This document shows, one piece after another, positions 24,274 to 35,800 of a DNA stretch of 64,000 bases (position 1 is its first letter; each line of letters begins with the position of its first letter). This DNA is from Hemicordylus capensis (Eukaryota > Chordata > Lepidosauria > Squamata > Cordylidae): the NCBI RefSeq assembly GCF_027244095.1, contig NC_069658.1, positions 49,029,001 to 49,093,000 on the forward strand, written 5' to 3'. A model generated the notes under the pieces. It had not been told where the DNA came from, did not search any database, and worked only from the letters and a program-made list of their open reading frames with translations. A program made the translations under genes and the position numbers.

Positions 24274-24553
24274 TTCAAGCAGTCTATTTTAAATAAAATT
24301 TTAACCTTTTCCCCAAACCCCCATTGGCTCTTTGGTTCCCCATTAGAAGTAAAAGGGTATCTGTTCCTCCCAACACAGAACACATTTCAAACACAGTACA
24401 AAAAATGGCCAAAAAGGAATCCCTGACCCAGAATCCATTGCCAGACACACTGCCTGCGCTTTTGTAGTATCATTGGCACAAGTTGTGCTCTCACATAATT
24501 ATGACATCTTACATTACTTCCTAGCATTGCAACTGCTGCCACAGCAACAGCCT

Positions 24554-25016
24554 TACAGGAGGACTTTGATATTCACGGGGGTTCTGTTCCGTGGTTGTAC
24601 CGCAGATACGGAAACTGTGAATATCGAGGCATTGAGTGAATGGGGAATTGGGGGTTAAGTTCCCGCTTGCTGGGAAAATGAGGAAAAAATGCTGATTTTC
24701 AGCCAAGTGCGGGGGGGGGATGCGGGGGAAGTGTCTTATAATGCTTTGCTGCTACCCCTGCATCACACTGTGCCCCCAGAATGCCTGAAAATCACCATTT
24801 TGGGTTTTTATTTTAAAAATGGGAGCCATCTTGTGGCTCCAAGAAACAAAATGAGGGTTGGAAATAACCTCCGTGGTCATTTCTGGACACCTCTGACCCG
24901 TAGATATGCAAAGTCGACATAGTGGGGTGGCCCCCCCCCCCCGACGTATGCCAAGGTCAGGTGTCTTTTTCCCAACAGCAGATATGTGAATCCACGGATA
25001 TCGAGGTTTGCTTGTA
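24554..25016. mobile_element. Tigger-like MITE
   Basis: CAGGAGGACTTTGATATTC at the left and GGATATCGAGGTTTGCTTG at the right are inverted repeats next to TA. It resembles the elements at 9936-10379 and 47310 onward. Confidence 0.7.
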
Positions 25017-26418
25017 TTTAGCAGCAGTTATAGCCATGACCTCAACTAGATCAACTTCAGCCACATTTTTGCTGCGTACAGCACCTTGCAATGCAGATTG
25101 CAGAGCAGACCAGAGCAGTGAGTGAAGCACAAGTTAGTCTCAAGGCCAGACGTGGAGCTCATCACAGCAATCACCAATAAATATTACACAGAGCTGCCAC
25201 TGTCCATTTCTTGCCGCAACACAATCTCAAAAAACAAACAGACCACAACTCAAGGAAGAACTAAAGTTCTGCCTTTACCAATCTGAGATCCAGCAAAACC
25301 AGATAGTTATAGCAGCAAATAGTACCGCATATTATACTCAGTGCTGAGAAAAGAAAACAACAAAGTCAAACCTTCCTTGATTCCTTCCTCCTGATGTATC
25401 CTCTTCAAGAGAGGCGCACTATGGGTGCACGCTCTCTATGTCTCCTATTCCCTTTGAATATATTTTGAATTTGAAACTCCCTCCTTTTTGTGTTCCTCCT
25501 CCCAGCCAATGGAGGCACAGTTGCCCATGACAACACTTGATCAGTTGGGAAAAACAGGCCTCCCAAAATGGCATTTGAAACATCAAAACATTTTGATCAA
25601 AACAGGATTGTTTTGTTTTGAGCTCAAAACAGGCCCTTTATTTAGAAGGCTTTTTGTTTTGAGCTTGAAACGCCCCATTTCGAGTCAAAACAATTCATTA
25701 TTGAAACATTCTGCACATCCCTAGTTTGAAGGTCACACCCTTAAGGGGGATATAAGTGGAGAGGCTGAAGTAGAGAACATACTTGAAATTAGCAGAGGAT
25801 CTACTTTTCTTTCTGCTCTTCCAGTGACCTATAGTTAGGGCTTTGCATCAGTGTGTTGCATTCTTCTTTGTTGTATATCTTCCTTATTAAGTAGAAAGGC
25901 AGGATAGTCAACCATTCAGATTCATATTTTTTGAATAGCTTGCTGGTTAAGAGAACACTTGGGATAAGTTTTTAACATGAGTAATAGTCTACCTTTTTAA
26001 TGAAGCTTGCTTCCAAATATATATTAATTAATGTTAGTACTAATTTGCTAAATATTTGTGTTGGAAAGATCCATATATTCCTCTTTATCAATGAAACTTA
26101 ATAGTGTGTCTTGGCAGTGAAAACCAGTGATGGTGGTAAGTTAATAGGCACAACATTTTAAAACCTACAATATTGAATTCCTGTTCCTATATTGTTCTAT
26201 TTATAATGCTGATATTCATCAACTTTGCTACTGGAATCTAAAGCTCTGCTCTCGTCTTCCTTTGCCAGCAGAATCCAGCATATCCTAGCTGACCCAGCTT
26301 CTCTGGTGCAGGAATGTGACCCCAAAAGGCTCCATCCATGTAGAAAGGCATGGCTCGTGCTGCCCTGGGGGTGGGGGCTTCTTCAAAAGCCAGTCTTTCC
26401 TCCAGTGATAGTGAGGGG

Positions 26419-26442
26419 TGTGTGTGTGTGTGTGTGTGTGTG

Positions 26443-26494
<52 letters not shown>
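26419..26494 (+). repeat. Compound microsatellite (TG)n then (TAAG)n
   Basis: About 13 TG units run straight into about 12 TAAG units. In the FAM169A sense direction the second array is a tandem string of GTAAGT, the consensus 5' splice site. It ends about 170 bp before the first coding exon. Confidence 0.95.
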
Positions 26495-26495
<1 letters not shown>

Positions 26496-26663
26496 TAATG
26501 TTTGTTCTGCTTGGCATACGTAAGGAGGAAGAATTGGGACTGATTTCCAGTACTCCTCCAAATTTGATACAGTCCCAGAAGTGTATGGACTTCAAAAATA
26601 AATATTGGATTCTAGTGATTTAGTGTACCTGCAGCAGTAATCTTGTGTGTGATCTCTTTTAAG

Positions 26664-26801
26664 GGGATGGCATTCCCTGTGGACCTGCTGGATAACTACC
26701 GTCATGAAGATCTGGAGAGTTCTGCAGAAGATTATCTGTCTGACCTTAGGTGTGGGGATCCAGAAAACCCAGAGTTCCTGTCTCTTGTCAATAACGTCAA
26801 A
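26664..26801 (+). CDS. FAM169A: FAM169A coding exon 1 (start codon exon)
   Basis: The acceptor TTTTAAG precedes GGGATGG, with the ATG at 26667 and a G after it, a good Kozak context. It encodes MAFPVDLLDNYRHEDLE and DLRCGDPENPEF and ends phase 0 at a GTAAGG donor. The start matches the conserved MAFPVD N-terminus. Confidence 0.93.
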
Positions 26802-29800
26802 GTAAGGCTTATAATTTAGTGTCCTGATACGCTTTCTTTTTGCCAGCAGTAGGCTTGATGGCACTCAAAATTCCATCTCCAAAGCCTCCTGTTCTCCCTA
26901 GCATTTGCCAGATTGGTGGTGAGGATATTCGGCATGGGGCATAGGCACTGTGGGTTGCATTCAGACCTCTGTTGGAACAGCATTGTGTCAGAGGAAGCTT
27001 CTACTGTGAAAAGGAGAGTTTCATTTCTGCAAGGACCCCTTGCATGGAACGGAACTCTCCTTTCATTCACAGAAGGAATTTGCACTGATGGAGCACCTCT
27101 TTGCTAAAGATCTGGAAGATGCCCTGAGTTCTTGAGTACTGATAACTTTGTTGTCTTCTCCTAGAAAAGTTTTCAAACACCCCATCACAGGAGAGTAAAT
27201 AAAATGAGGACACACTCATCCCCGCTAAAGTCCAGGGTTTCTTGATCCCATTGCTAGCTGTTTCCAGCTTATTGCTTGCTCTTCTTTCATAGGTGGCTAG
27301 TAATGCCCCCACTTATTTTAAAGCCCATTTTGTATTTATTTTTCCCCAATTTCACAAATTCAGTCTGAAAATAATGGAAAAGGCAATGACAAACTATTAT
27401 GGGACTGCTAAACATTATAACAATACAGCTATATCAGGTACCTACCTGTACAGTACAAACAATTTCAAAATAAACTTAAATGGACTTGTAGGAGCAAAGC
27501 AAATCACTAGTGGCCACCTAAACATATTCAGTAATCCTACCAGTAGGCATTTTATTAAATGATGACAATGCTAAAATGCCTCTTGGATTTCAGCCATGAG
27601 TGCTTGGTAAACTGATAGGCAGCAAAACAATGGGAAGGCCAACATGTACTGCTCCTGCTCTCTCTTACTCTTTGAATGCTGGAGCTGAACAACTGAACCG
27701 GTTTCCTCTGTAGCATATTTTAACGTGTTACTGTATTAACAAGTTATAGCAACAAGTAAGTACACTGAAACATGACAAACTTTTTCCTCCCCTCTTAGGT
27801 TCCAATTCGTTTATCAACAGTAGGCTTTGTTCCTCTTTATGGTGGTGAAGAGGGGCACAAAGTCCTGGCTTTGTTTGCGCCGGAGGATTCACTTGCAGGT
27901 TTTGCTTTAACCTTTTAATCTCCGTGTTGTAGCGTTCTGCTCAGTCATCCTTCCACTGTGCCTATCTTTTTGTCCTTGAACCAAAGATCGAATGTAACGA
28001 TGCCCTAGCTTCAGTTGTGTCTCTAGCTGTCATGGCCCTTGAACCATAAAATATGAGCAGCTACTGGTAGGGGACGTGTACCAACAGGCTTCTGGAGTGC
28101 CAAACCTGTTCGGACTCTGGCGTTGGAGCTGGCTCGATGGGTGGTGGGGGCGCCTTTAACAAACAAGTAAGGAGCTCCTTACCTGCCCGTCCCCCTCCCT
28201 GCCACTTTCCCCCACACTGGTGCTTGTTTTAGAAACAACCGTGTGGGGCTGCAGCGTTCCTTCTTGCAGCCCTGATTGGCGTCCGCATGCAAATTACTGG
28301 GGCGCACACACAATGGTCATTTGCGTACTGATGCTGTTTCTAAAAGAAGTGCTGGTGGGAGGAAAGTGGTGGGGAGGGGCGGGCAAGTGAGGAATTCCTT
28401 AACCCTCCCCGCCCCACAAGGGAGTGCGCACACACGTCTTGTGTACACCCCTAGTTGCTAGGAGAAGAGTTGGCTCCTTCCAGCCCAGGAACGTTTTCTA
28501 ATGTTTGGGCCACTAGGCAAGGAACTAGTCTACCTCCTGCCTCTCTGTCAGTGTCACAAAGGTGGCCCTGTGGCTGTGCACAGCCGTGGATGACACAATT
28601 CTCCTTAATGTTGGTCCCAGAGAACATCTCTGGTACTGTCCTTTCCCAGAACGTTGGCACTAGAATCGGTCTGTTACCCTCGAATAGGGATGTGCATGAA
28701 CTGGTTTGTGCACTCCCAGGAGGCCAGGGGAGGGGCGGCTTTAAGGGGCAGGGAGGGTGCTCTTACCTGCCCTGCCACTTTCCCCCTGCCGAAGCTCTCC
28801 CCAAAGCCGCTGGAGCAGGGCTGCGGCATACCTTCTTGCAGACCTGGTCAGCGTTGTACCAGAAGTAGCTGCGTGTGCTCATGGCATGAATATGCATCGG
28901 CCACTTCTGGTACGACGCTGACTGGGTCTGCAAGGAGGTACGCTGCAGCCCCACACCAGTGGTTTTGGGGAGGGTGCCAGCAGGAGGAAAGCAGCAGGAC
29001 AAGTAAGAGCACACTTCCCTTGCCCCTTAAAGGCCCCCCTGCCTCTGAACCAGCTCAAACACCGGACTTCCAAACCGGTTCTGTGCTCTGTAAAATGAGC
29101 CGCTTTGGTGCTCCATAAAATGATGTGAACTGGTTCGTTCACATCTCTACCTTCGAATGGGAGCCAAGAGTCATTGCTTATCAGTGGTACTCCAAAGGCT
29201 CTCCTCCTCCCCTACCCCACCAAGCTATTTTTAGTTGTGTTGATAAATATGAAAAAATGACTTCCCTTGTCCCAGGAACCTACCTCTAGGTAAGACCCAG
29301 AGAATGTGGTCTCCTGTATTTTATTCCAAGTTTTGTTGGTTTGTTTGATTGGGGAATAAACTCTATTCTGTCCCCAGCTTGCTTTCAGTTCAGAGGAAAC
29401 AGTGCCCTTTAGAGACAATACCCATGAATATTCCAAAGAGAATATGCTATGAAAATGTGGATGGCAAGGAACAAACCACACCTCAGCTTCTTAAGATGTG
29501 ATGACAATATATGAAATAGGGACGGAACGGCTGCTTCCTAAGGGAGAAATATTACTGCAGGGCTACACAACCTTCACCCTCCTGTGGATGTTGGACTACA
29601 ACTCCCATAATCTGGCTATTGGCCACTGTGCTTGCATAGTCCAAAAACAGCTGGAGGGTCAGAGTTGTGCAAGGGGGTGTCTGTGTGTACGTACACGCGC
29701 ACATGCATTTAGCAAGTATTCATTGATAACTTATACGGAAGTGCATCCATGTAACCAAGTATGTTTGTTACAACATAACTAAGTTAACGTGTTTAATACA

Positions 29801-32800
29801 CTAACTTCATACCCCACTTTTCTCATTCAAGCTGTTGCTCTGTTCCTTGCTGATCAGTGGTGGACTATTGATGATATTGTGAGAACAACTGTTCCTTCTA
29901 GAGAAGGACTTCGGCAGGTAAAATCATGTTGCTACTCCATTAAATATGTTTTCGAAAGCCGCTCTCTGACTCTGGGGGCTATTTATCCCAAATGGAGAGA
30001 TTGCATAGTGTATTCTGAGTGTAAAGTTCCAATTTCCTTGGAATAGGAGTTGTATGTTGCATATGCATGCTGTGTTTATGTAACTCTGATTAGAACTTCT
30101 GTTTGTGCTACAAGCATCTTGTATTTGAATGTTTGTTCTGCAGCAAAATGTTTGGGGAAGGGCTGTACTTGCATGCAGTGGTATTGCATGCAGAAAGTCC
30201 CAGGTTCATATCCTGACCTCTCCAGTTAAGGCTGGGATTGGAAACATTCATTTGAAACCCTGTAGGGCTGTTGCCAGTCAGTGTAGACAATATTCAGCTA
30301 GATGGACCAATGGTTTAAGGGTGAAGCAGATTTCGGATGGCTTTCCTGGGATGGCTTCCTGTCAAAGAACCTTGGGCTCTTGAGTTGTGTGTGAGTGATT
30401 GGACTCTCTAGCAGAACTGTTAGCTCCTTCCCAAAGTATAGCTCATGTAGTTTCTTGGGAGAAGTTACAATAATGAAACCACTTCAGATCCTCTTCCTAG
30501 TGTAGGTATGTCCTATTGGGTTTCACCCAGTGCCTAATTTTATATCTTTTTAAAAGGGCATTTGTGCTGCACAGCTCTGCTTCCATGTCTGGGCAGTGGC
30601 TTCCTAACTGTGGTGTTTGCATTATTATTTTGATTGTTTATGTATTGTGTTTCAACAAAAGACGTTTTATTACAGCAGTTTACATAGCAGAGGAAGGGAA
30701 GGTGGTTCTCTGTCCCAAGGGGGCCCCCAATCTAAAATGAGAGACAAGGGGAGGCACCAGCAAACAACCACTGGTTGGGATGCTCTGCTCAGATGATTAA
30801 GGGCAGTGCTCTTCCCCTGCTAAATAGAAGAGGGCCACCATTTCCGAAGGTGGCTCTTTGCCCAGTTAGTAGGGGACAATACATGGCCATTTTGGAATGA
30901 GAAGTTTTCTTCTTTAATAATTGTGTCTGTCATGCTCTTTTGCATGTTTTATATAGGTGAAGTCCATTGGGGAGAGAGTGGTTCTTTATGTGCTAAACAG
31001 AATAATTTATCGCAAACAAGAAATTGAGAAAAACGAGTTTCCATTCCTCTGTCATGGTAGCCATGATTATGCTAAGATTCTGTGGAAGAAAGGAGAGGCC
31101 GTTGGCTTTTATTCTGTTAAGCTTCCAGGTAAGGCTGCCCTTGAAATAAAGCTGCATAAGGTATTTATTGTGAGGGTGGGGGTGGGAGTCGATCTATTAC
31201 ACCATTTGAGAAGTACTCTGCACATGGTCTCCTGCATTTTTATGTTTTGGGTGGCAGAAGGTTTCTTTTCCAGGTCGTAATGGTGGGACAGCTGCATGTA
31301 CTTGACAGTCTTCATTGAACTTGTTGACATCCATGGGGCATGAGGGATGCGTACATGTCTCATCTTCTCTCTAGATTCCACCATTCTAAGTACTCAAATA
31401 GCTTCTCGCCATAGTTCTTGGCTGCCCTTTGGGAAAGGCTGAGCTGTTCAGTTCACTCGGGAGTGGTTCCAGTCAGAGGAGAAGGTTGAGGAGCAACTCC
31501 TCACTTGAATGTTTGGGACAGGGGAGAAGAATATATGTTTTGGGGATTGAAGATATTGGTTATTAGGTTTGCTGAGGGGGAGACTCCTCAAATGTTTTAG
31601 GGGAAAATCTTCACCCTGTCACTTGTGGAATATCTGTAAGAGTTATTTGTTTGGGGGTTTATCTTCAGACATAACATATATTCCTTGGGAAGAAGAGCTG
31701 GTCTTGTGATAGCAAGTATGAGTTGTTCCCTTTGCTGAGGAAGGCCCACCTTGGTTTTCATTTGGATGGGTTACTACATGTGAGCACTGTAAGATATTCC
31801 CCTTAGGATATGCGGCCATAGCTCAGAGGAAGATAATCTGCATGCTTGCATGCAGAAAGCTTCCAGGTTCACTCCCTGGCATCGTCTGGTAGGGCTTAGA
31901 GAGCTGTTGCAAGTATAGAGAATAGTGAACTAGATGCACTAATGGTCTGACTTGGTATAAGGCAGCTTCCTATGTTCCTATTGCAGCCTTTAACTCATTG
32001 TGGCTAGTGTGTTTCTGGGGTTCTCTTGGATCTCCCAGATGTTGTTGGACTTCAGCTTGGCCACTGTGGCTGGAATAATGGGCGTTGAAGTCCAACAACA
32101 TCTGGGGACTCAAGTCCTCATTTCAGGAAAATGTTTCAGGAAAGACTGTTCCTTATTAGGAATTATCTGGTGTGGAATCTTGACACAACATACAGACGAG
32201 CGTTGCATTAGTGCAGGCACGTAGCACAGTGACGTTGCACGAAGCTGGGGGTGTTGGTTCCAGTCTCGCTCTTGTGCTAGTGGAGAATGTTGCACAACCT
32301 TGTTTGTGTCCCTGAGAAGATCTTTCCCCTAGTGGTTGTGTAACATCACAGAGCATTTTGTGCAGCTCCAAAATCTCTTAAGTGCACACAGCTTCTCTCA
32401 TTGCACTAGTGCAACACTCATCTGGTTGTCAGCCCTTGTCCCCTTCAAGCTTGTTGGCTGAAATGGCAAGTTGGTCTGCCCATCAGCAAATAAATGTATT
32501 GCTGGTAGGTATGGCAGTTTGCCGTTTCAATTGCGTCTCTGCTGCTACTTGCACGTTTTTCCTGTAAAAGGACAAATGATGGGCAAATAAAATAAAGTAT
32601 AACCAATGGATTCAGTGCAGAAATATTCTTGAACTCTCTTTTTATAAACAACCTAACAGCAGAGTCCCCTGTTCAGTTTAAGCATATAGTAGTTCTTTAA
32701 AGATTTATTTAGATGTGCTGACAATCTTCCTCCACAGATAAGTGTTTAATGCATGTCTGCAGAAACCTGGTGGAGTCATAGTAGTTGCTCTCTTTGGACG

Positions 32801-35800
32801 CAGTGGATTAATTTCTAGGGCAACTGGCTGATAAGCGCCACTTATTATATGGCCTTGACGACCGTTGGAAACTTGATATTTGGCCAGATGGGCCTCTGTC
32901 TTGCCAGGTCTTGTGGGAAACTGATAAGCAGATGGTACTCGAGTTAGTTTGGGGTTTTCGCTCTTTAAGTGGTGGGAGGATTCCCTTTTGACATATTGGC
33001 CTTGTGAATTGAAGACCATTTCAAAGTACAGTATCCAGTTTCCGGTCTATGCAGTTTACAGTCTGTATGCAGTTTCAGGAGCTCTTGTCCATTTGGGGTA
33101 TTTAATGATTCTCCTTCAAGGCAAGAGAAGTGATTCTCATAAAGTTATCCCAGGTGAATTAACAACTCTATTAGCATTCTCTCTCATCAATGCAAAAGTC
33201 TGGAAGTGGTGAAATTAAAGCTCAGAGATACGACCTTTTTGGATAGCGTTTGTCCAACGTTTGCTACTGCTAATTGTACCCCAAATTTGCTAGCTGATCA
33301 CCTGGCTGCTGCAATCAGCCCTGTTTTTCTTGATTTGGAGTGTTTGTAGTAGGAGTGGAAAGGCAAAAGATGCCAAGGCAAATCTGAGAGAGAAATATAT
33401 TTTTTAAATTTTTTATTTTATATTTACATATATATCCCGCACTTCCTCCAAGGAGCCCAGAATGCATGGTTATGTTTATCCTCACAGCAAACCTGTGAGG
33501 TAGATGAAGCTGAGAGAGACATGACTGGCCCAGAGTCACCCCGTGAGTTTCATGGCTGAATGGGGATTTGAACTCCCCGGTCCTGGTTCAACACTCTCAC
33601 CACTACACCACACTGATGCAACTTTACTCCAGAAGCCAAAAAGACAATGCAGAGATTTAGTTCTTGAGGAACAATGAAGTTGTTAGAGAAGATGGTTTAG
33701 GAAGAAACTTGAACTGCATAACCAAAAATGTATCACACTGTGTTACCCAGATAATGAATTTAGAAGGTTATAGAAGACTGCCAAAAAGTATGAATGGCAG
33801 GGGAAGGGATTGTCTGGACTTGTGGTGTGTGTGTGTGTAACAAAATGATGAATTCACTCTAGGTGTGCTAATCAGAGCTGCTGTTACTCTTGCAGGAAGC
33901 ATATGTAGTGCCTTTCTTACCCAGAGCTACCAGCTTCCAGTCCTGGACACCATGTTTGTAAGGAAGAAACATAGAGGGAAAGATTTTGGACTCCTGATGC
34001 TTGAAGATTTTGTAGATTCTTTTACCGAAGACACACTTGGCCTGCGGTTCCCACTGACCTCTTTTATGCATGCGGGTAAGCCTTTCACTTCGCCTGACCG
34101 CATATGCGCAAATCATGTTTAATAATTTGCATTTCTTTTAATTTCTTAAAAGAATTGACATTTATTTTAACACTAGAACCCTATAAGTGTGTGCATTCTC
34201 TCACTCAAGCACCAGGTTGTGATGGTGAATAATGAGCTTTCTTTGAAGAATTTGACTTCAGCCGATTTTCTAGACTCTAGAAGCTTGGAGGGTGCAATTT
34301 AGAGAGGTAAAGGTAAAGTGTGCCATCAAGTCGATTTCGACTCCTGGCGACCACGGACAACCTGTGGTTGTCTTTGGTAGCATACAGGAGGGGTTTACCA
34401 CTGCCTCCTCCCACGCAGTATGAGACGATGCCTTTCAGCATCTTCCTGTATTGCTGCTGGCCCGATATAGTAGCAGTGGGGATTTGAACCGGCAACCTTC
34501 TGCTTGTTAGTCAAGCATTTCCCTCCTGCGGCACTAGAGGTGGATAATTTGGAGAGGAGGGGGAAGTATTTTTGACAAGGTATTTAAGAAAACATCTTCT
34601 TTGCCATGAGCCCCACCACCTGTTAAGATCATCTGGAGAGGTTCGTCTGTGGTTGCTGCCAACTCGTCTGGTGGCTACTTGGAAACGAGCCTTCTCTGTT
34701 GTGCCCCTGGACTTTGGAATGTGCTCCCTGTTGAAATAAGAGCCTCCTCATCTCTGGCAACTTTTAAAAAGGCACTGAAGCTGCATTTTTTCACCCAGGC
34801 TTTTAATTAGATTGTTTAGTTGTTTAGTTGTTTATTTACGATCTTAGATCAAACATTTTTTAATTAGATATATGGTTTTAAATTTTTAATGTTGGTTTAA
34901 AATGATTTTAATGTTAATGATTTTTGTTTAAATGATTTTAATTTATTTAGTCTTGTTTTCTATAGTTTTGTTTTTATTTTGAGGTAAACTGACCTGAACC
35001 ATTTTTGATTTATTTATAAATCAAATAAATTAATAAATTAAACAAAACATTGTCTTCGCTATGAACCACACCACCCATTGAGATCATCAGGATCTCATCA
35101 TCAATGATTTTAATTGTTTAATTGATTTAGTTTTTATTTTAATTGTTAAAATCAATTATTTGTTTTTATTTTGATGTAACCCGCCCTGAGCCATTTTTGG
35201 AAGGGCGGTATATAAATCAAATAAATAAATACAGTCAGAAAGAGGGAAGAAGGCAGGAAGCAATCTGTGTGGGTAAATAAAACATATACTACATGTTCTC
35301 TAAAACCAGCTGAGTCCTCAACTCTCTCCTTTTCCTCCCCCGCCCCCACATCTGCAGGTATATCTGGATTTCATCTCCAGAGGGGGGCTTCCCAATTTTT
35401 GATCCTCCAATATTGTTGGATCACAACTCCCTTCATCTCCACCTACAACATCCTTTGTCTCTGGCCATTGTGGCTGAGGATGATGGGAGTTGTGGTCCAA
35501 CAGCATATGGGGCTCCAATTTTTGTTCCCCTACTGTAGAGCCTCAGCAGCAAGTTTGGGAGAGGTTTGGTGGGGTATATTTTTGGTATGTAAATATCAGT
35601 TTTGCTTTGCATAAGTTTTTTTGCTTCTCTCTGAGCTTCCTTGCAAATTGGGAACCAAGTGTGTCAGAACCTGGTAGACACGTCAAAAGGTATCTGCATA
35701 CAACTTGGGAACAGGAGTGGAGTGGTAGGCATTTTTATATAGATGTTTCACACCTCGGGTCTCACTAGGCTTCCTTTGCATTCCTGTTAACTTTACGTAT

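Larger units (their letters stand above)
23796..25723. mobile_element. Long non-autonomous DNA element (TAGGGATGTGC group) with nested inserts
   Basis: The right end ATTCTGCACATCCCTA matches the TAGGGATGTGC ends of the fold-back elements. Arms rich in 'caaaacattttg' and 'tttcgagtcaaaac' occur at both ends. The interior 25200-25360 is the complement of 52260-52370 in the copy at 51902-53318, so they are one family in opposite orientation. Two smaller elements are nested here (24074-24273 and 24554-25016). No transposase frame is visible. Confidence 0.7.

Noticed and set aside
28455-29118. Overlapping open frames of 137 and 154 codons
   Set aside because: Mostly inside a GC-rich fold-back DNA element, where stops are rare on both strands.
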